DNA of 64,000 bases from Dehalococcoidia bacterium (lineage in GTDB: Bacteria; Chloroflexota; Dehalococcoidia; Bin125): contig JAJDTU010000013.1 of NCBI GenBank assembly GCA_022826965.1, positions 124,001 through 188,000 on the forward strand. Reading direction: 5' to 3'. Below the pieces are notes generated by a model, which ran no database searches, had not been told where the DNA came from, and saw only the letters and a program-made list of their open reading frames with translations. A program made the position numbers and the translations under genes. This document shows positions 8,421 through 17,377 of the stretch, piece after piece (the stretch's first letter is position 1; every line of letters begins with the position of its first letter).

Positions 8421-9650
8421 GTGCCGACGATGACCGAGGCCCCAGAGAGCAAAACTGCGCAATGGCCGCCGCTGACTGAGGTGCGCAAGTCGATGCGGGT
8501 CCGATGGTATCGCTCGCCGATCGACAAGCCGACGCTCTGGCAGCTGATGGAACGTTCCAACCGTCGCGGCTTCCAGCAGTCGCTCGGTCATCTGGCACTG
8601 ATCGTCGGTCTCGCAGGCGTCGTGGCGGTCTCATTCGAGTCAGGCTGGTGGATCGCGTTCGGCGTCTCGGTTTGGCTACTGGGAACGGTCTCGGCGTTCG
8701 TGCCGGGACTCGCCTGTCACGAACTGGTGCACGGCACGGTCTTCCAAACCAACCGGCTGAACCGCATCTTCCTGCGGCTGTTCTCACTGTTCGGCTGGTT
8801 CAACTACAACGAGTACCGGATGAGTCACACCTTCCATCACCGCTACACGCTCTTCCCCGACGGCGACCGCGAGGTCCTGCTGCCCAAAGAGCCCTCGCTG
8901 CATCCGCTGGTGTTGCTCGAGATGTTCACGATCAACGTGCGCGGAGCGTTGCGGCTGCTCCACGCAACGGTTCGCATGGCGATGGGCAAGTTCGACATGG
9001 ACAAGCCGTCCAGCGTCGGCGGCGCAGGAGCGACCGCCTGGACCTGGGCACTCTCGGAGGTCCATCCCGACACCTATCGCGCGGCCGTCCGTTGGGCCCA
9101 GTTCCTGCTGGCGTTCCACGGAACGGTGATCGTCCTGTCGATCGTGTTCCAGCTCTGGTGGCTGATGATCGTCGTCACCGGCGCGATCTTCATCGGAAAC
9201 TGGTGGAAGTACTTCATCGGCACGACCCAGCACGCCGGCCTGCGCGACAACGTGCCCGACTTCCGCCTCTGCACACGCACGATCAAGCTTGATCCGCTCT
9301 CGTCGTTCCTCTACTGGCACATGGAGATGCACATCGAGCACCACATGTTCGCCGGCGTGCCCTGCTACAACCTCAAGGCGCTGAGCATGGCAATCGCAGA
9401 GGACCTGCCCGAGCAACGCACGCTGCTCGGCGCCTGGGGAGAAATGCGATACGCCTGGAAGCGTCAGCAGATCGAGCCGGACTATCAGTACAACACGCCG
9501 CTGCCGCCGACGGCCAACCCGGGCATGACCTCGGAATCCGCGGTGACACGCGTCTCGGACGGCATCGAAGCCTCAATCGGAACGCTCGATCCGGACGACG
9601 ATCAGATCGACCCGCGCGGCACGATGCCGGCGGTCGCGACGTTGGACTAG
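8421..9650 (+). CDS. Membrane fatty-acid desaturase family protein
   Basis: The 409-residue protein has the three histidine clusters of membrane-bound di-iron desaturases/hydroxylases: HELVH (about 100), HTFHH (about 137) and HIEHHMF (about 303). Hydrophobic segments before and between them would span the membrane. The order and spacing fit fatty-acid desaturases. A free-standing hydroxylase of the same superfamily cannot be excluded. The GTG at 8421 is chosen because GAAGGAA lies at the correct spacing, while the ATG at 8430 is too far from it; a TAGCCT box sits at 8388-8393. Its stop codon overlaps the stop of the converging crotonase gene within a shared CTAG. Confidence 0.85.
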   Translation: MPTMTEAPESKTAQWPPLTEVRKSMRVRWYRSPIDKPTLWQLMERSNRRGFQQSLGHLALIVGLAGVVAVSFESGWWIAFGVSVWLLGTVSAFVPGLACHELVHGTVFQTNRLNRIFLRLFSLFGWFNYNEYRMSHTFHHRYTLFPDGDREVLLPKEPSLHPLVLLEMFTINVRGALRLLHATVRMAMGKFDMDKPSSVGGAGATAWTWALSEVHPDTYRAAVRWAQFLLAFHGTVIVLSIVFQLWWLMIVVTGAIFIGNWWKYFIGTTQHAGLRDNVPDFRLCTRTIKLDPLSSFLYWHMEMHIEHHMFAGVPCYNLKALSMAIAEDLPEQRTLLGAWGEMRYAWKRQQIEPDYQYNTPLPPTANPGMTSESAVTRVSDGIEASIGTLDPDDDQIDPRGTMPAVATLD

Positions 9651-10435
9651 CGGCCTTTGAACTGCGGCGTCCGCTTCTCCATGAACGCCCGCGGACCTTC
9701 AATCGCGTCCTCACTGCCGAACGCCCGCGCGCCCAACAACGACTCCATGCTCCACGCCTGCTCCCAGGACATACCCATCGAGCCTCTGATGACGATCTCC
9801 TTGGCCGTTCGCACGGCGAGCGGGCCGTTCGCGCAGATCAAATCCGCGATCGCATGAGTCGTCGGCATCAGCTCATCAAGCGGCACCACACGATTGATCA
9901 GCCCGCATTGCAGAGCCTCCTGCGCGCTCAGCCGCCGGCCGGTCAGCAGAATCTCCATCGCCCACGCCCAGGGAATCTGGCGCGGCAGGCGAATGTGCGC
10001 CCCCGCATCGGGAACGATGCCCCAGCGGACTTCCTGCAACCCGAACTCCGCATGCTCGGCCGCGACTCGGATGTCGGTACCGAGCATGTACTCAAGTCCG
10101 CCGGCGATGCAATAGCCATTGATCGCCGAGAGCACCGGCTTGAACACGCGATGCAGGTTGCGTGTCTCGTTCACCTTGAGCGGCTCGTCGCGAGCGCCGC
10201 CCGCCTTGGCCGGAATCGTGCTTGACAGGTCGGCGCCGGCGCAAAATGCGCGTTCGCCGGCGCCGGTGATGATCGCGACCCACAGATCCGGGTCACTATT
10301 GAAGTCCTCGGTCGCGTCCCGCAGCAACGACAGGAGCTCGAGCGACATCGCGTTCATTCGCTCAGGCCGGTTGAATGTGATCACGCAACGCCGATTGGCG
10401 GGGTCCTTCTCGTAGATCAACGGCAAATCGGACAT
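9647..10435 (-). CDS. Enoyl-CoA hydratase/isomerase (crotonase) family protein, tandem copy 2
   Basis: The 262-residue crotonase carries the CoA-binding/oxyanion segment GERAFCAGADLSS and the catalytic region IAGGLEYMLGTDIRVA through LQEVRWGIVP. Both glutamates that align with the acid/base pair of classical enoyl-CoA hydratase (GGLE and LQE) are present, so hydration of a trans-2-enoyl-CoA is plausible. A very strong AAGGAGGTGA ribosome-binding site precedes the ATG. It lies 36 bases after a close paralogue on the same strand, so the pair is probably one operon from a gene duplication. The precise acyl-CoA substrate is unknown. Confidence 0.87.
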   Translation of the reverse strand: MSDLPLIYEKDPANRRCVITFNRPERMNAMSLELLSLLRDATEDFNSDPDLWVAIITGAGERAFCAGADLSSTIPAKAGGARDEPLKVNETRNLHRVFKPVLSAINGYCIAGGLEYMLGTDIRVAAEHAEFGLQEVRWGIVPDAGAHIRLPRQIPWAWAMEILLTGRRLSAQEALQCGLINRVVPLDELMPTTHAIADLICANGPLAVRTAKEIVIRGSMGMSWEQAWSMESLLGARAFGSEDAIEGPRAFMEKRTPQFKGR

Positions 10436-10471
10436 CCGTCACCTCCTTGACTTCGATCAGAGCCTATGCGG

Positions 10472-11260
10472 CTATCGACCCTTGAACACGGGAACGCGCT
10501 TCTCCATGAACGCCCGCGGGCCCTCGATGGCATCGTCGCTGCCGAACGCGCGGGCGCCCAACACCGATTCCAGGCTCCAGGCCTGCTCCCACGACATGCC
10601 CATGGCCCCGCGCACGGCGATCTCCTTGGCCGTCCGCACAGCCAGCGGGCCGTTACGACAGATCAGATCGGCGATCCCGTTCGCCGTCTCCATCAGCTGA
10701 TCGGCGGGCACCACCCGATTGATCAACCCGCACTGCAATGCCTCAGCCGCAGAGAGCCGGCGGCCGGTCAGCAGTATCTCCATGGCCCAGCACCAGGGAA
10801 TCTGTCGTGGCAGGCGGATGTGCGAACCGCCAATCGGGATGATCCCCCAGCGCACTTCCTGCAGTCCGAATTCGGCATGCTCGGCGGCCACGCGGATGTC
10901 GGTGCCCAGCATGAACTCAAGGCCGCCGGCGATGCAGTAACCATTGACCGCCGCGATCACCGGTTTGTGCACATCGTGCAGCCCGCGCGTCTCGTTGACC
11001 TTGAGCGGCTCGTCCCGAGTCGCTTGAGTCGCGTTCGGGATCGTACTGCTCAGGTCGGCTCCGGCGGAGAAGGCGCGCTCCCCGGCGCCGGTGACGATCA
11101 GCACCCAGAGATCCGGATCGCGCTTGAACTCCTCGATCGCCTCGCGCTGGAGCGCCTGTAGCTCCGGGCTCATCGCGTTCATGCGCTCGGGTCGGTTGAA
11201 TGTCATCAGCGCCCGCCGGTTGGCGCGGTCTGGCTCGAATAGCAGCGGCGGTTCAGGCAT
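10472..11260 (-). CDS. Enoyl-CoA hydratase/isomerase (crotonase) family protein, tandem copy 1
   Basis: This protein has the same length (262 residues) as the next gene and matches it closely, for example in GYCIAGGLE, DIRVAAEHAEFGLQEVRWG and LLTGRRLSA. Both catalytic glutamate positions are kept. The main differences lie at the N-terminus and around the PIGGSH segment (PDAGAH in the sister copy), which faces the active site in crotonases, so the copies may prefer different acyl groups. GGAGAAG precedes the ATG. It is the promoter-proximal gene of the pair. Confidence 0.87.
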   Translation of the reverse strand: MPEPPLLFEPDRANRRALMTFNRPERMNAMSPELQALQREAIEEFKRDPDLWVLIVTGAGERAFSAGADLSSTIPNATQATRDEPLKVNETRGLHDVHKPVIAAVNGYCIAGGLEFMLGTDIRVAAEHAEFGLQEVRWGIIPIGGSHIRLPRQIPWCWAMEILLTGRRLSAAEALQCGLINRVVPADQLMETANGIADLICRNGPLAVRTAKEIAVRGAMGMSWEQAWSLESVLGARAFGSDDAIEGPRAFMEKRVPVFKGR

Positions 11261-11393
11261 AGCGCTTCTCCAGGAGTCGGCCGAACGATGTAGTGCGAAG
11301 ATACGGGCAATCCCGCTGACGCGGACTCCGCCCGCGATCCGAGGCGATCGGTTGCGTCATACGCTGTGAGCAGCGGACGGGACGGGTGGCGAC

Positions 11394-13004
11394 ATGCGTT
11401 GGCTAGTTGCGATTCTCGGTTGCGTGTTGGTGCTGGCCGCTTGTAGCGGATCCGAGCAAGTTTCGACACCCGTAGAGGTCGAGCAGGCACGGCAACAGGT
11501 AGCCACCCAGGTCCAACCCGAGCCGCAGCAGCAAGAGCAGGAACAGGAAGAGGTTCAGGCGAGAGACGCCGCGGACGAGTCAACCGGGCAGGTCGAAGAA
11601 CAAACCCAACAGTCCGTCGTTCAACAGGTAGAACCGCAGGAGTCAGCGGACGGCCGGCAGGAGGCAACGACCCTCGAGGACGGGCCGTTCGACCCTGACG
11701 CCGTCGACATGTCGCAGTTGATCTTCTGGGGTCCGCTGGACGGCTTCTTCGGGCGGTTCCTGGAGATACCGATCACTGGACAGGCGCTGCTGGATGAACT
11801 CCTCGCTTCCCAGTCGCCGGCGGCAGACAAATACATCATCGACCTGGCCGCGTTTCCCAATCCCTACTGGGACCAGATCTACGAATACCTGCGGAATCGC
11901 TTCGATGCGCAGCACCGGTCGGTGTACGAGTACCGCGAGATCTTCGAGTTTGACCGGGCAGACTCGGCCACGCCGGCATACCTCAGCTTCAAACAAGCGT
12001 TATTCGGCAGCCAGTTCGAAGATATGGCCGAGATGATGAACCCCGACGCGGAGATCTTGATCGACGCGCGGGAGATCTTCTGGGGCGGCGTCCGTGTTGA
12101 CGGCATCCCGCCACTCGAGTTCCCGGCCCAGGTGTTCCCCGACGAAGCAGCCGAGTGGATCAATGGCACGGACGTCGTCGTCGGCGTCGAAATCGACGGC
12201 GACGCCCGCGCCTATCCGATCCGGATCATCGCCTGGCACGAAATGGTCAACGACACGATCGGCGGCGTCCCCGTCTCCCTCGCGTACTGCACCCTGTGCG
12301 GCTCGCCGATCCTGTTCGACGGTCGCGTTGGCCCCGAGGTCTATCGCTTTGGCACCAGCGGACTGCTGTACCGCTCAAACAAGCTGATGTACGACCGCAA
12401 CACGCGCACGCTCTGGAACCAGTTCAGCGGCAAGCCGGCCTGGGGGCCGCTGGTCGGCGAGGACATTCGACTCACGGTGCTGCCCGTCGTCGTCACCACC
12501 TGGGCCGACTGGTACGACCGCCATCCCGACACGACCGTGTTGAGCATCAACACCGGCTTCTTGCGTGACTACGGACCGGGAGTGGCCTACAACGACTACT
12601 TCAACAGCCCGCTCACCTGGTTCAACGTCCCGGTTGAGGACGATCGTCTGGCGCAGAAGGACAACGTGTACGCGGTGCGCGTGGGCGAGGCGCTGACCGC
12701 CTACCCCATCGAACTGCTGGCACAGCGCACATTCGCGCAGGACGAGGTGGGCGGCCTACCGATCGTCGTCGTTGCGACTGCCAACGGCGAAGGAGGCCGT
12801 TCATATGAGTCGGGCAACGTTCACTTCGAATCTGCTGATCCTGCGGCCAACACCCTGACAGACTCCGACGGCGGCGTCTGGATGATCAGAGAGGACAGCT
12901 TGCTCGGGCCGGACGGCGAGGTGCTCCCAAGGGTCGGCGGACACAATGCCTACTGGTTCGCCATCACCAACCAGACCGACAACGGGCAGCTCTGGCAGGG
13001 CTGA
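11394..13004 (+). CDS. DUF3179-domain lipoprotein with Gln/Glu-rich tether
   Basis: The 536-residue protein starts with a lipoprotein signal peptide ending LAAC (Cys17), then a Gln/Glu-rich low-complexity stretch to about residue 95. The rest matches the DUF3179 family, most clearly in the hallmark AYCTLCGSP segment near residue 298, followed by a conserved FGTSGLLYRSN strand. The family has no assigned reaction; the paired cysteines are usually thought structural or metal-binding, which I cannot test here. A TACGCT box lies at 11359-11364 and GGGTGG sits just before the ATG. The tether resembles that of the substrate-binding lipoprotein at the left edge, suggesting a shared way of displaying surface lipoproteins. 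Confidence 0.85.
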   Translation: MRWLVAILGCVLVLAACSGSEQVSTPVEVEQARQQVATQVQPEPQQQEQEQEEVQARDAADESTGQVEEQTQQSVVQQVEPQESADGRQEATTLEDGPFDPDAVDMSQLIFWGPLDGFFGRFLEIPITGQALLDELLASQSPAADKYIIDLAAFPNPYWDQIYEYLRNRFDAQHRSVYEYREIFEFDRADSATPAYLSFKQALFGSQFEDMAEMMNPDAEILIDAREIFWGGVRVDGIPPLEFPAQVFPDEAAEWINGTDVVVGVEIDGDARAYPIRIIAWHEMVNDTIGGVPVSLAYCTLCGSPILFDGRVGPEVYRFGTSGLLYRSNKLMYDRNTRTLWNQFSGKPAWGPLVGEDIRLTVLPVVVTTWADWYDRHPDTTVLSINTGFLRDYGPGVAYNDYFNSPLTWFNVPVEDDRLAQKDNVYAVRVGEALTAYPIELLAQRTFAQDEVGGLPIVVVATANGEGGRSYESGNVHFESADPAANTLTDSDGGVWMIREDSLLGPDGEVLPRVGGHNAYWFAITNQTDNGQLWQG

Positions 13005-13056
13005 TTCCCACCCTATTCGGTTCGCTATCTTCGCCGAGTACGCCGAGGAGGTCGAT

Positions 13057-14010
13057 ATGTCCACGAGCACGCAGCCGCCGATCCCGGAGAGTGAGTGGGT
13101 GGAGTTCGCATCGCGGGGGTGGTGCGAAGAGGCAAACCGCTATCTGCAGGAGCAAGCCGCTTTGCACCCTGAGGCTCTCACGGGTGTCGAGTGGTCGGTG
13201 ACGGAGCGCTGGCAGAACGCGCCGCCGCACCTCGGCTTTCAGGACAACGTTGCGGGCTTCTGGTTCACCATCTCAGCAGGCAAGATCGAGGTCGGCGCCG
13301 GACCCGCCGCCGAGGCGGACACCGAAATCGACGGCGACTACAACGCCATCCTGCCAATCGGCTGGACCATTTACGCAGGCGACGCCGAGATCCAGGCCCG
13401 CGCCCAGCGGGAGTACGGGCACCTCTCCCGAAGCAAGCCGGTCAAGATGAAGGGCCAGTTCCCCTCCCACCCGCCGCTCTTGCCCTTCCTTGGAGGCCTC
13501 CACGACCACATGGCCCGCCGAACGATCAACAACCCCGACATCGAGCACCGGATCGAGCACTACGGCCTGCGCGATAACTCCGAAGCACTTGGCAATCAGG
13601 GCCACACGATGCTCGACGCCGCATTCACCGAGAGGATGGCTGACGAACTGCGAGCGGCCGGCGGCTGCGGCCGGCTCTGGGAAGAAGCCGTCGTGCATCC
13701 CTGGGTGTTGGCCTTGGTCGAGCAAGCACTCGGTGCCCGACCCATTCTGGTTTGGCCTGAGCGCGGATCGGCGGGCGACTCCTCCGTCACCGCCACCTGG
13801 GCGCTCTCAGACGACGCATTGAACAAGGCCGGCGTGGGAAGCATCGCGATCGCGCGCAACGCCCCAATCGCATCCGAACCCGACGGGACGATGCAAGTGA
13901 TCTACGCCGGCCGGGACTCCACGCTGAGTAGGCAACGGATAGAGGTTGACCCAGACCAGCTTGAGCGAAACCCGCCGGTCTTCCGCTCCCTCTGCGGCCT
14001 CGACTCTTGA
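13057..14010 (+). CDS. Protein with SCP2-like N-terminal region, unknown function
   Basis: I do not firmly recognise this 317-residue protein. The first half (SVTERWQNAPPHLGF, then an alternating strand pattern around GKIEVGAG and EADTEIDGDYNAILPI) resembles SCP2 sterol-carrier-like domains, which bind lipids or acyl-CoAs. The second half (from about residue 190) has no clear match. The longer frame opens at 12946 inside the previous gene, but GAGGAGGTCGAT directly precedes the ATG at 13057, so that start is used. No signal peptide or membrane segment is visible. The gene follows the DUF3179 gene by 52 bases and may be co-transcribed. Confidence 0.6.
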   Translation: MSTSTQPPIPESEWVEFASRGWCEEANRYLQEQAALHPEALTGVEWSVTERWQNAPPHLGFQDNVAGFWFTISAGKIEVGAGPAAEADTEIDGDYNAILPIGWTIYAGDAEIQARAQREYGHLSRSKPVKMKGQFPSHPPLLPFLGGLHDHMARRTINNPDIEHRIEHYGLRDNSEALGNQGHTMLDAAFTERMADELRAAGGCGRLWEEAVVHPWVLALVEQALGARPILVWPERGSAGDSSVTATWALSDDALNKAGVGSIAIARNAPIASEPDGTMQVIYAGRDSTLSRQRIEVDPDQLERNPPVFRSLCGLDS

Positions 14011-14080
14011 TCGGTAACACCTAGGGCTTGCCTCGGGCCCGAGCGCCCGACGCTTGCTCATCGCTGGTCAAGAGCCGCGC

Positions 14081-14086
14081 TATCTT
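14081..14086 (+). promoter_or_regulatory. -10 box TATCTT, leaderless arrangement
   Basis: TATCTT is followed by exactly seven bases and then the ATG at 14094, which has no Shine-Dalgarno sequence. Transcription would start at or next to the start codon. This fixes the start choice for the following gene. Confidence 0.5.
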
Positions 14087-14093
14087 GCCCGAC

Positions 14094-14645
14094 ATGGTTG
14101 TCGACTCGGAAATGCGTATCGCTGCATTTCGGCAGCTCGCCGCGCTCAATGCGGCAGGCCCGACGCTGCGATGGGCCGACCTGCAGTACGGGTTCGAGCA
14201 CGACGGTCGCCGGTATCTGCTAGCAGCTCAGCAAGGCATCTGGAAGCCGAAGGTGATGGACTACGTGTTGTCAGTGCGAACGGGGCGCGGCCCCGAAGCT
14301 GAGCGATACATCGACCATCGCGTCGCTGAAGAAAGTGCCATGTATGACGCCGTCGACCGAATCCAGTATTCCTTCCGCGGTGATGATGCTGAGCACCACG
14401 ACAATCGCAATCTCGTTACCGCGTTTGCTGCGGGCGCGCCGCTGATCTACCTGCTCGCTGTTGCAAGCGGCGAATATGTCGCCAGTGCCCCGGCCTACAT
14501 CGCAGCCGTCGACAAGCTCAATCTTCGTTGCGACCTTGTCTTCGGCTCGCCCGACCGAGGTCCTGCATTTGGCTTACCAGGCGTAGAAGAGCGTCGCGAA
14601 GGAATGCGCTCGTTCCGAGCGCGCGTACGTCGCGCAACCGGCTAA
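14094..14645 (+). CDS. HNH-restriction-endonuclease-type N-terminal domain without the HNH domain
   Basis: The 183-residue product matches the N-terminal half of putative HNH restriction endonucleases: an opening AFRQLAALNA helix, then RWADLQYGFEHDGRRYLL, a QGIWKPKVMDYVLSV segment, YSFRGDDAEHHDNRN and PLIYLLAVASGEY. In the family this part is a recognition/PUA-like module followed by a Cys/His HNH nuclease domain. Here the frame ends right after the linker helix (FRARVRR), with a TAA and no HNH cysteines or histidines. It is either a decayed endonuclease or a stand-alone DNA- or modified-base-binding module. The next gene converges 15 bases later. These family recollections need a profile search. 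Confidence 0.6.
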   Translation: MVVDSEMRIAAFRQLAALNAAGPTLRWADLQYGFEHDGRRYLLAAQQGIWKPKVMDYVLSVRTGRGPEAERYIDHRVAEESAMYDAVDRIQYSFRGDDAEHHDNRNLVTAFAAGAPLIYLLAVASGEYVASAPAYIAAVDKLNLRCDLVFGSPDRGPAFGLPGVEERREGMRSFRARVRRATG

Positions 14646-14659
14646 CTCAACGTTTCCGG

Positions 14660-15841
14660 CTAGCTTCGCGGCAAGCCCAGACCTCGAGTCGCGATGATGT
14701 TTCGCTGGATCTCGTTCGTCCCGGAGTAGATGGTGCTGGGCACGGCGAGCAGGTATTGCTCGGGCATGTCTCCGGCCCACGGCGCGGTCGGCTCCTCAGG
14801 AATCAACTGACCGCTAAGGCCGAACATCTTGATCCCGTAGTTGTAGATCTTCTGGCCCAGTTCAGACTGGAAGATCTTGATCACCGACGCTTCGTAGTTA
14901 GGCACATTGCCGGTCGCCTGGATGTGACCGATACGGTAGCCGAGGTACTTGGCGACGTTGTTGGAGATGACCAGGTCCGAGAGTCCGAGTCGGTAGCGCT
15001 CGCGTTCGTCGGCCGAGCCGTTCTGCAGCTCCTCCGTCATGCCCTCCAGCGTCTTGCGCTGGCCAGCGGTGGTGCCGATCCCGGAACGCTCGAAGTCGAG
15101 CAGCGTCATGCCGACGTACCAGCCACGGTTCTCTTCACCGATGCGGTTCTTGGCGGGCACGCGGACGTCCTCGAAGAAGACCTCATTGAAGTGGTGGCGG
15201 CCGGCCATATTGATCAGCGGCCGCACCGAGAGGCCGGGCGTGTTCTTGATGTCATCAATCAGCAGGAAGGAGATGCCGCGGTGCTTGGGGGCGTCGGGGT
15301 CGGTGCGGACGAGGCAGAACATCTGGTTGGCGCGGTGACCGCCGGAGGTCCAGATCTTCTGTCCGTTGATGATGTAGTCGTCGCCGTCGCGGACGGCGCG
15401 GGTCTGCAGCGAGGCGAGGTCCGAGCCGGAGCCGGGTTCGGAGTAGCCCTGGCACCAGATGTGCTCGCCCGAGGTGATCTTGGGTAGATACTCGGCCTTC
15501 TGCTCGTCCGACCCATGGATGATCAGGGTCGGGCCGATCATCCCCACGCCGAAGCCGCGCGTGCCGGTGTCGGGCGCGCCGTGATAGCCGAACTCCTCGT
15601 TGAACACAATCTGTTCGTAGATCGAGGCGCCCAGACCGCCGTACTCCTTCGGCCAGGCAGGAGCGATCCAGCCGCGGTCGGCGAGCTTGCGGTTGAACTC
15701 GACAGCGTTCTCGAAGTCTTCCTCGTTCTCCCGCGCGCCGCCGGGGCCTTCGCTCGACGCCGGTTCGGGAATGTGGTCGAGCAAGAACTGGCGGACCTCG
15801 CCGCGCAGGGCTTCCTCAGTCTCGGAGAATCGCAGTTCCAT
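14660..15841 (-). CDS. Acyl-CoA dehydrogenase
   Basis: The 393-residue protein is a flavin-dependent acyl-CoA dehydrogenase, the enzyme that introduces the alpha,beta double bond in acyl-CoAs and passes electrons to ETF. Visible family signatures include the QGYSEPGSGSDLAS segment in the middle domain, the following INGQKIWTSG strand, and the C-terminal GTNEIQRNIIATRGLGLPR, which normally packs against FAD. Length and domain order (helical, beta, helical) are typical. GAGG precedes the ATG. It may feed the crotonases nearby, although it is not in one operon with them. Substrate chain type is unknown. Confidence 0.9.
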   Translation of the reverse strand: MELRFSETEEALRGEVRQFLLDHIPEPASSEGPGGARENEEDFENAVEFNRKLADRGWIAPAWPKEYGGLGASIYEQIVFNEEFGYHGAPDTGTRGFGVGMIGPTLIIHGSDEQKAEYLPKITSGEHIWCQGYSEPGSGSDLASLQTRAVRDGDDYIINGQKIWTSGGHRANQMFCLVRTDPDAPKHRGISFLLIDDIKNTPGLSVRPLINMAGRHHFNEVFFEDVRVPAKNRIGEENRGWYVGMTLLDFERSGIGTTAGQRKTLEGMTEELQNGSADERERYRLGLSDLVISNNVAKYLGYRIGHIQATGNVPNYEASVIKIFQSELGQKIYNYGIKMFGLSGQLIPEEPTAPWAGDMPEQYLLAVPSTIYSGTNEIQRNIIATRGLGLPRS

Positions 15842-15886
15842 CTGTGCTGCCTCACTAACCCGTTGCTTCGGGATTCCTGGACCTCT

Positions 15887-15961
15887 TGGAGCGGGAGACG
15901 GGATTCGAACCCGCGACCCTCTGCTTGGGAAGCAGATGCTCTACCACTGAGCTACTCCCGC
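15887..15961 (-). tRNA. tRNA-Gly (anticodon CCC)
   Basis: The minus strand folds into a full cloverleaf: acceptor GCGGGAG/CTCCCGC, D-arm GCTC/GAGC, anticodon stem TCTGC/GCAGA with loop TTCCCAA (anticodon CCC), and a T-arm with TTCGAAT. The discriminator is T, usual for bacterial tRNA-Gly, and CCA is encoded (15887-15890 gives TCCA). It lies 46 bases before the acyl-CoA dehydrogenase start on the same strand. No clear -10 was found in the ~100 bases upstream. Confidence 0.96.
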
Positions 15962-16063
15962 AAGCATGCACGGAGCGCGCATCCAGCATCGCTCCGTCAA
16001 TGCCATCCGGTTGGTTGCATCGTACACGTGGTTGAGACGTCGAGCGGTATGCACTCCGATACC

Positions 16064-16906
16064 TCAGGGCTGACCGCCAGCCTGGCGCCGCCCGCGAGTT
16101 TCCACGACTCGCAGCAACCCGCCGCCCGCAACTGACGATGCGGCCACGACCCCTCCCGCCAGCGCGACGATGGCGGCGTTGCGCACCAGCAACGAGGCCG
16201 CGTCGGCTGCGATCAACCAGAGGTCGGCGGCGAATGGGTCGGCCGTCGTCTCGGCCCGACCTTCGAATGACGCTCGCACCAGGGTCGCGACCAGCCAGAG
16301 CAGGGCGGCGCCCAGCCCAATGGCGAATCCCGGTGTTCCGACTCGATTCAGGCCGCGAACCTGCGCCGCAGTCGCCATCGCAAGGAGAATGGCAAACGAG
16401 CCGCTCACGATCAGCGCCACTGTTGCCACCTCATGACCGCCGCTGGTCAGCCGGCCGATCGTGCCGTCGAATGCGCCGCCGCGAGAGACAAGCCTGAACA
16501 CCTGGCGCGACTCGGCCAGCACTTCGAACCCGTCGTCGTAGATCAAGGAAGCTGTGGTGGCCGCTATCGCGTCGGCTACTGCGTCGGGCCCGCCAGCTAG
16601 GCCGCTTGGGTCGAGTTGCAGCGGGACCGGATACCCCACGAGCGGGATCGGATCGCCTTCGTCTGCAGCACTCTGCAGAGCCGGCCAGACATTGGCCACG
16701 AACTGATCGACCTCCAACAGAGAATCGACGGCGCGCGCCACGTAATGCTGAGCAGTTGCACGACTGGTGAGTTGGGCAGCCGTGACGAACAAGACCGCCA
16801 TGGCCGACACCGCCGCGGTCAGCAGGATCGAGATGAACAGCGCCCAGCGACGCCAGGCCGAGTCGCCCGGCGCGCCCGATCGACGCAACGTTGAGCGCGT
16901 AATCAC
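16064..16906 (-). CDS. Membrane protein of unknown function (about four TM segments)
   Basis: I do not recognise this 280-residue protein. It has a hydrophobic segment near residues 22-45, an extracytoplasmic-looking region of about 110 residues, then three further hydrophobic stretches (about 160-180, 195-212 and 230-255) and a basic tail. This topology could suit a small sensor or accessory membrane protein. Its ATG overlaps the stop codon of the RDD-family gene by four bases, so the two are translationally coupled and may work together. Confidence 0.6.
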   Translation of the reverse strand: MITRSTLRRSGAPGDSAWRRWALFISILLTAAVSAMAVLFVTAAQLTSRATAQHYVARAVDSLLEVDQFVANVWPALQSAADEGDPIPLVGYPVPLQLDPSGLAGGPDAVADAIAATTASLIYDDGFEVLAESRQVFRLVSRGGAFDGTIGRLTSGGHEVATVALIVSGSFAILLAMATAAQVRGLNRVGTPGFAIGLGAALLWLVATLVRASFEGRAETTADPFAADLWLIAADAASLLVRNAAIVALAGGVVAASSVAGGGLLRVVETRGRRQAGGQP

Positions 16907-17349
16907 GGTGGGAAGGTTTCGATAAGTAGAGAGCCAGAGAGCATGTCCGGCAGGCTGCGTCCCTGACGGTCAATCCACGGCCACCACATACCGACCCCCA
17001 ACAACAGCAACGACGGCCACCAGATCAGGCCTCTAATGACAAACGTTCGCTTGCCACCTCTGAGTTCCCGGAGTCCAAGCGCGCGAGCACCGACCGTCCG
17101 CGCGCCCAGCCCCGCGTACAGCGAAGACAGCAGAAACCAGAGCAGCGCAATCGCATAACCAACGCCCCACTCCCCGGCCGTCGGATCGCGCTCAAGCGGA
17201 TCAACCTGGAGCAGCATGGCGAGGACGGCGAACGCCCCGCAGAGCGCGCTGAACAGACCGATCACCACGAAATCGATCGCCGCGGCGACCAGGCGCGCTT
17301 CTCGGCGAACGACGGGAATGTACAGGGGTTCGGACGCTGCACGGGCCAT
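16903..17349 (-). CDS. RDD-family membrane protein
   Basis: With the start at 17349 the product has 148 residues. YIPVVRREARLVAAAIDFVV holds the Arg and Asp that define RDD proteins (small multi-pass membrane proteins, some linked to ion exchange), followed by the GARTVGARALGLREL segment typical of the family. Three hydrophobic segments are visible. The frame stays open to 17544, but that part is rich in Ala/Arg with no domain and lies over the divergent neighbour, so it is discarded. A TACGCT box ends 11 bases before the chosen ATG, so the mRNA would have almost no leader. Confidence 0.7.
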   Translation of the reverse strand: MARAASEPLYIPVVRREARLVAAAIDFVVIGLFSALCGAFAVLAMLLQVDPLERDPTAGEWGVGYAIALLWFLLSSLYAGLGARTVGARALGLRELRGGKRTFVIRGLIWWPSLLLLGVGMWWPWIDRQGRSLPDMLSGSLLIETFPP

Positions 17350-17360
17350 CAACGCGCTTG

Positions 17361-17370
17361 AGCGTAGCAT
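17361..17370. promoter_or_regulatory. Two overlapping divergent -10 boxes (TACGCT on minus, TAGCAT on plus)
   Basis: On the plus strand TAGCAT (17365-17370) is followed by seven bases and the ATG at 17378. On the minus strand TACGCT occupies 17366-17361, 11 bases before the RDD ATG at 17349. The two boxes share two base pairs, and only 28 bases separate the start codons. Confidence 0.45.
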
Positions 17371-17377
17371 CGAATCC

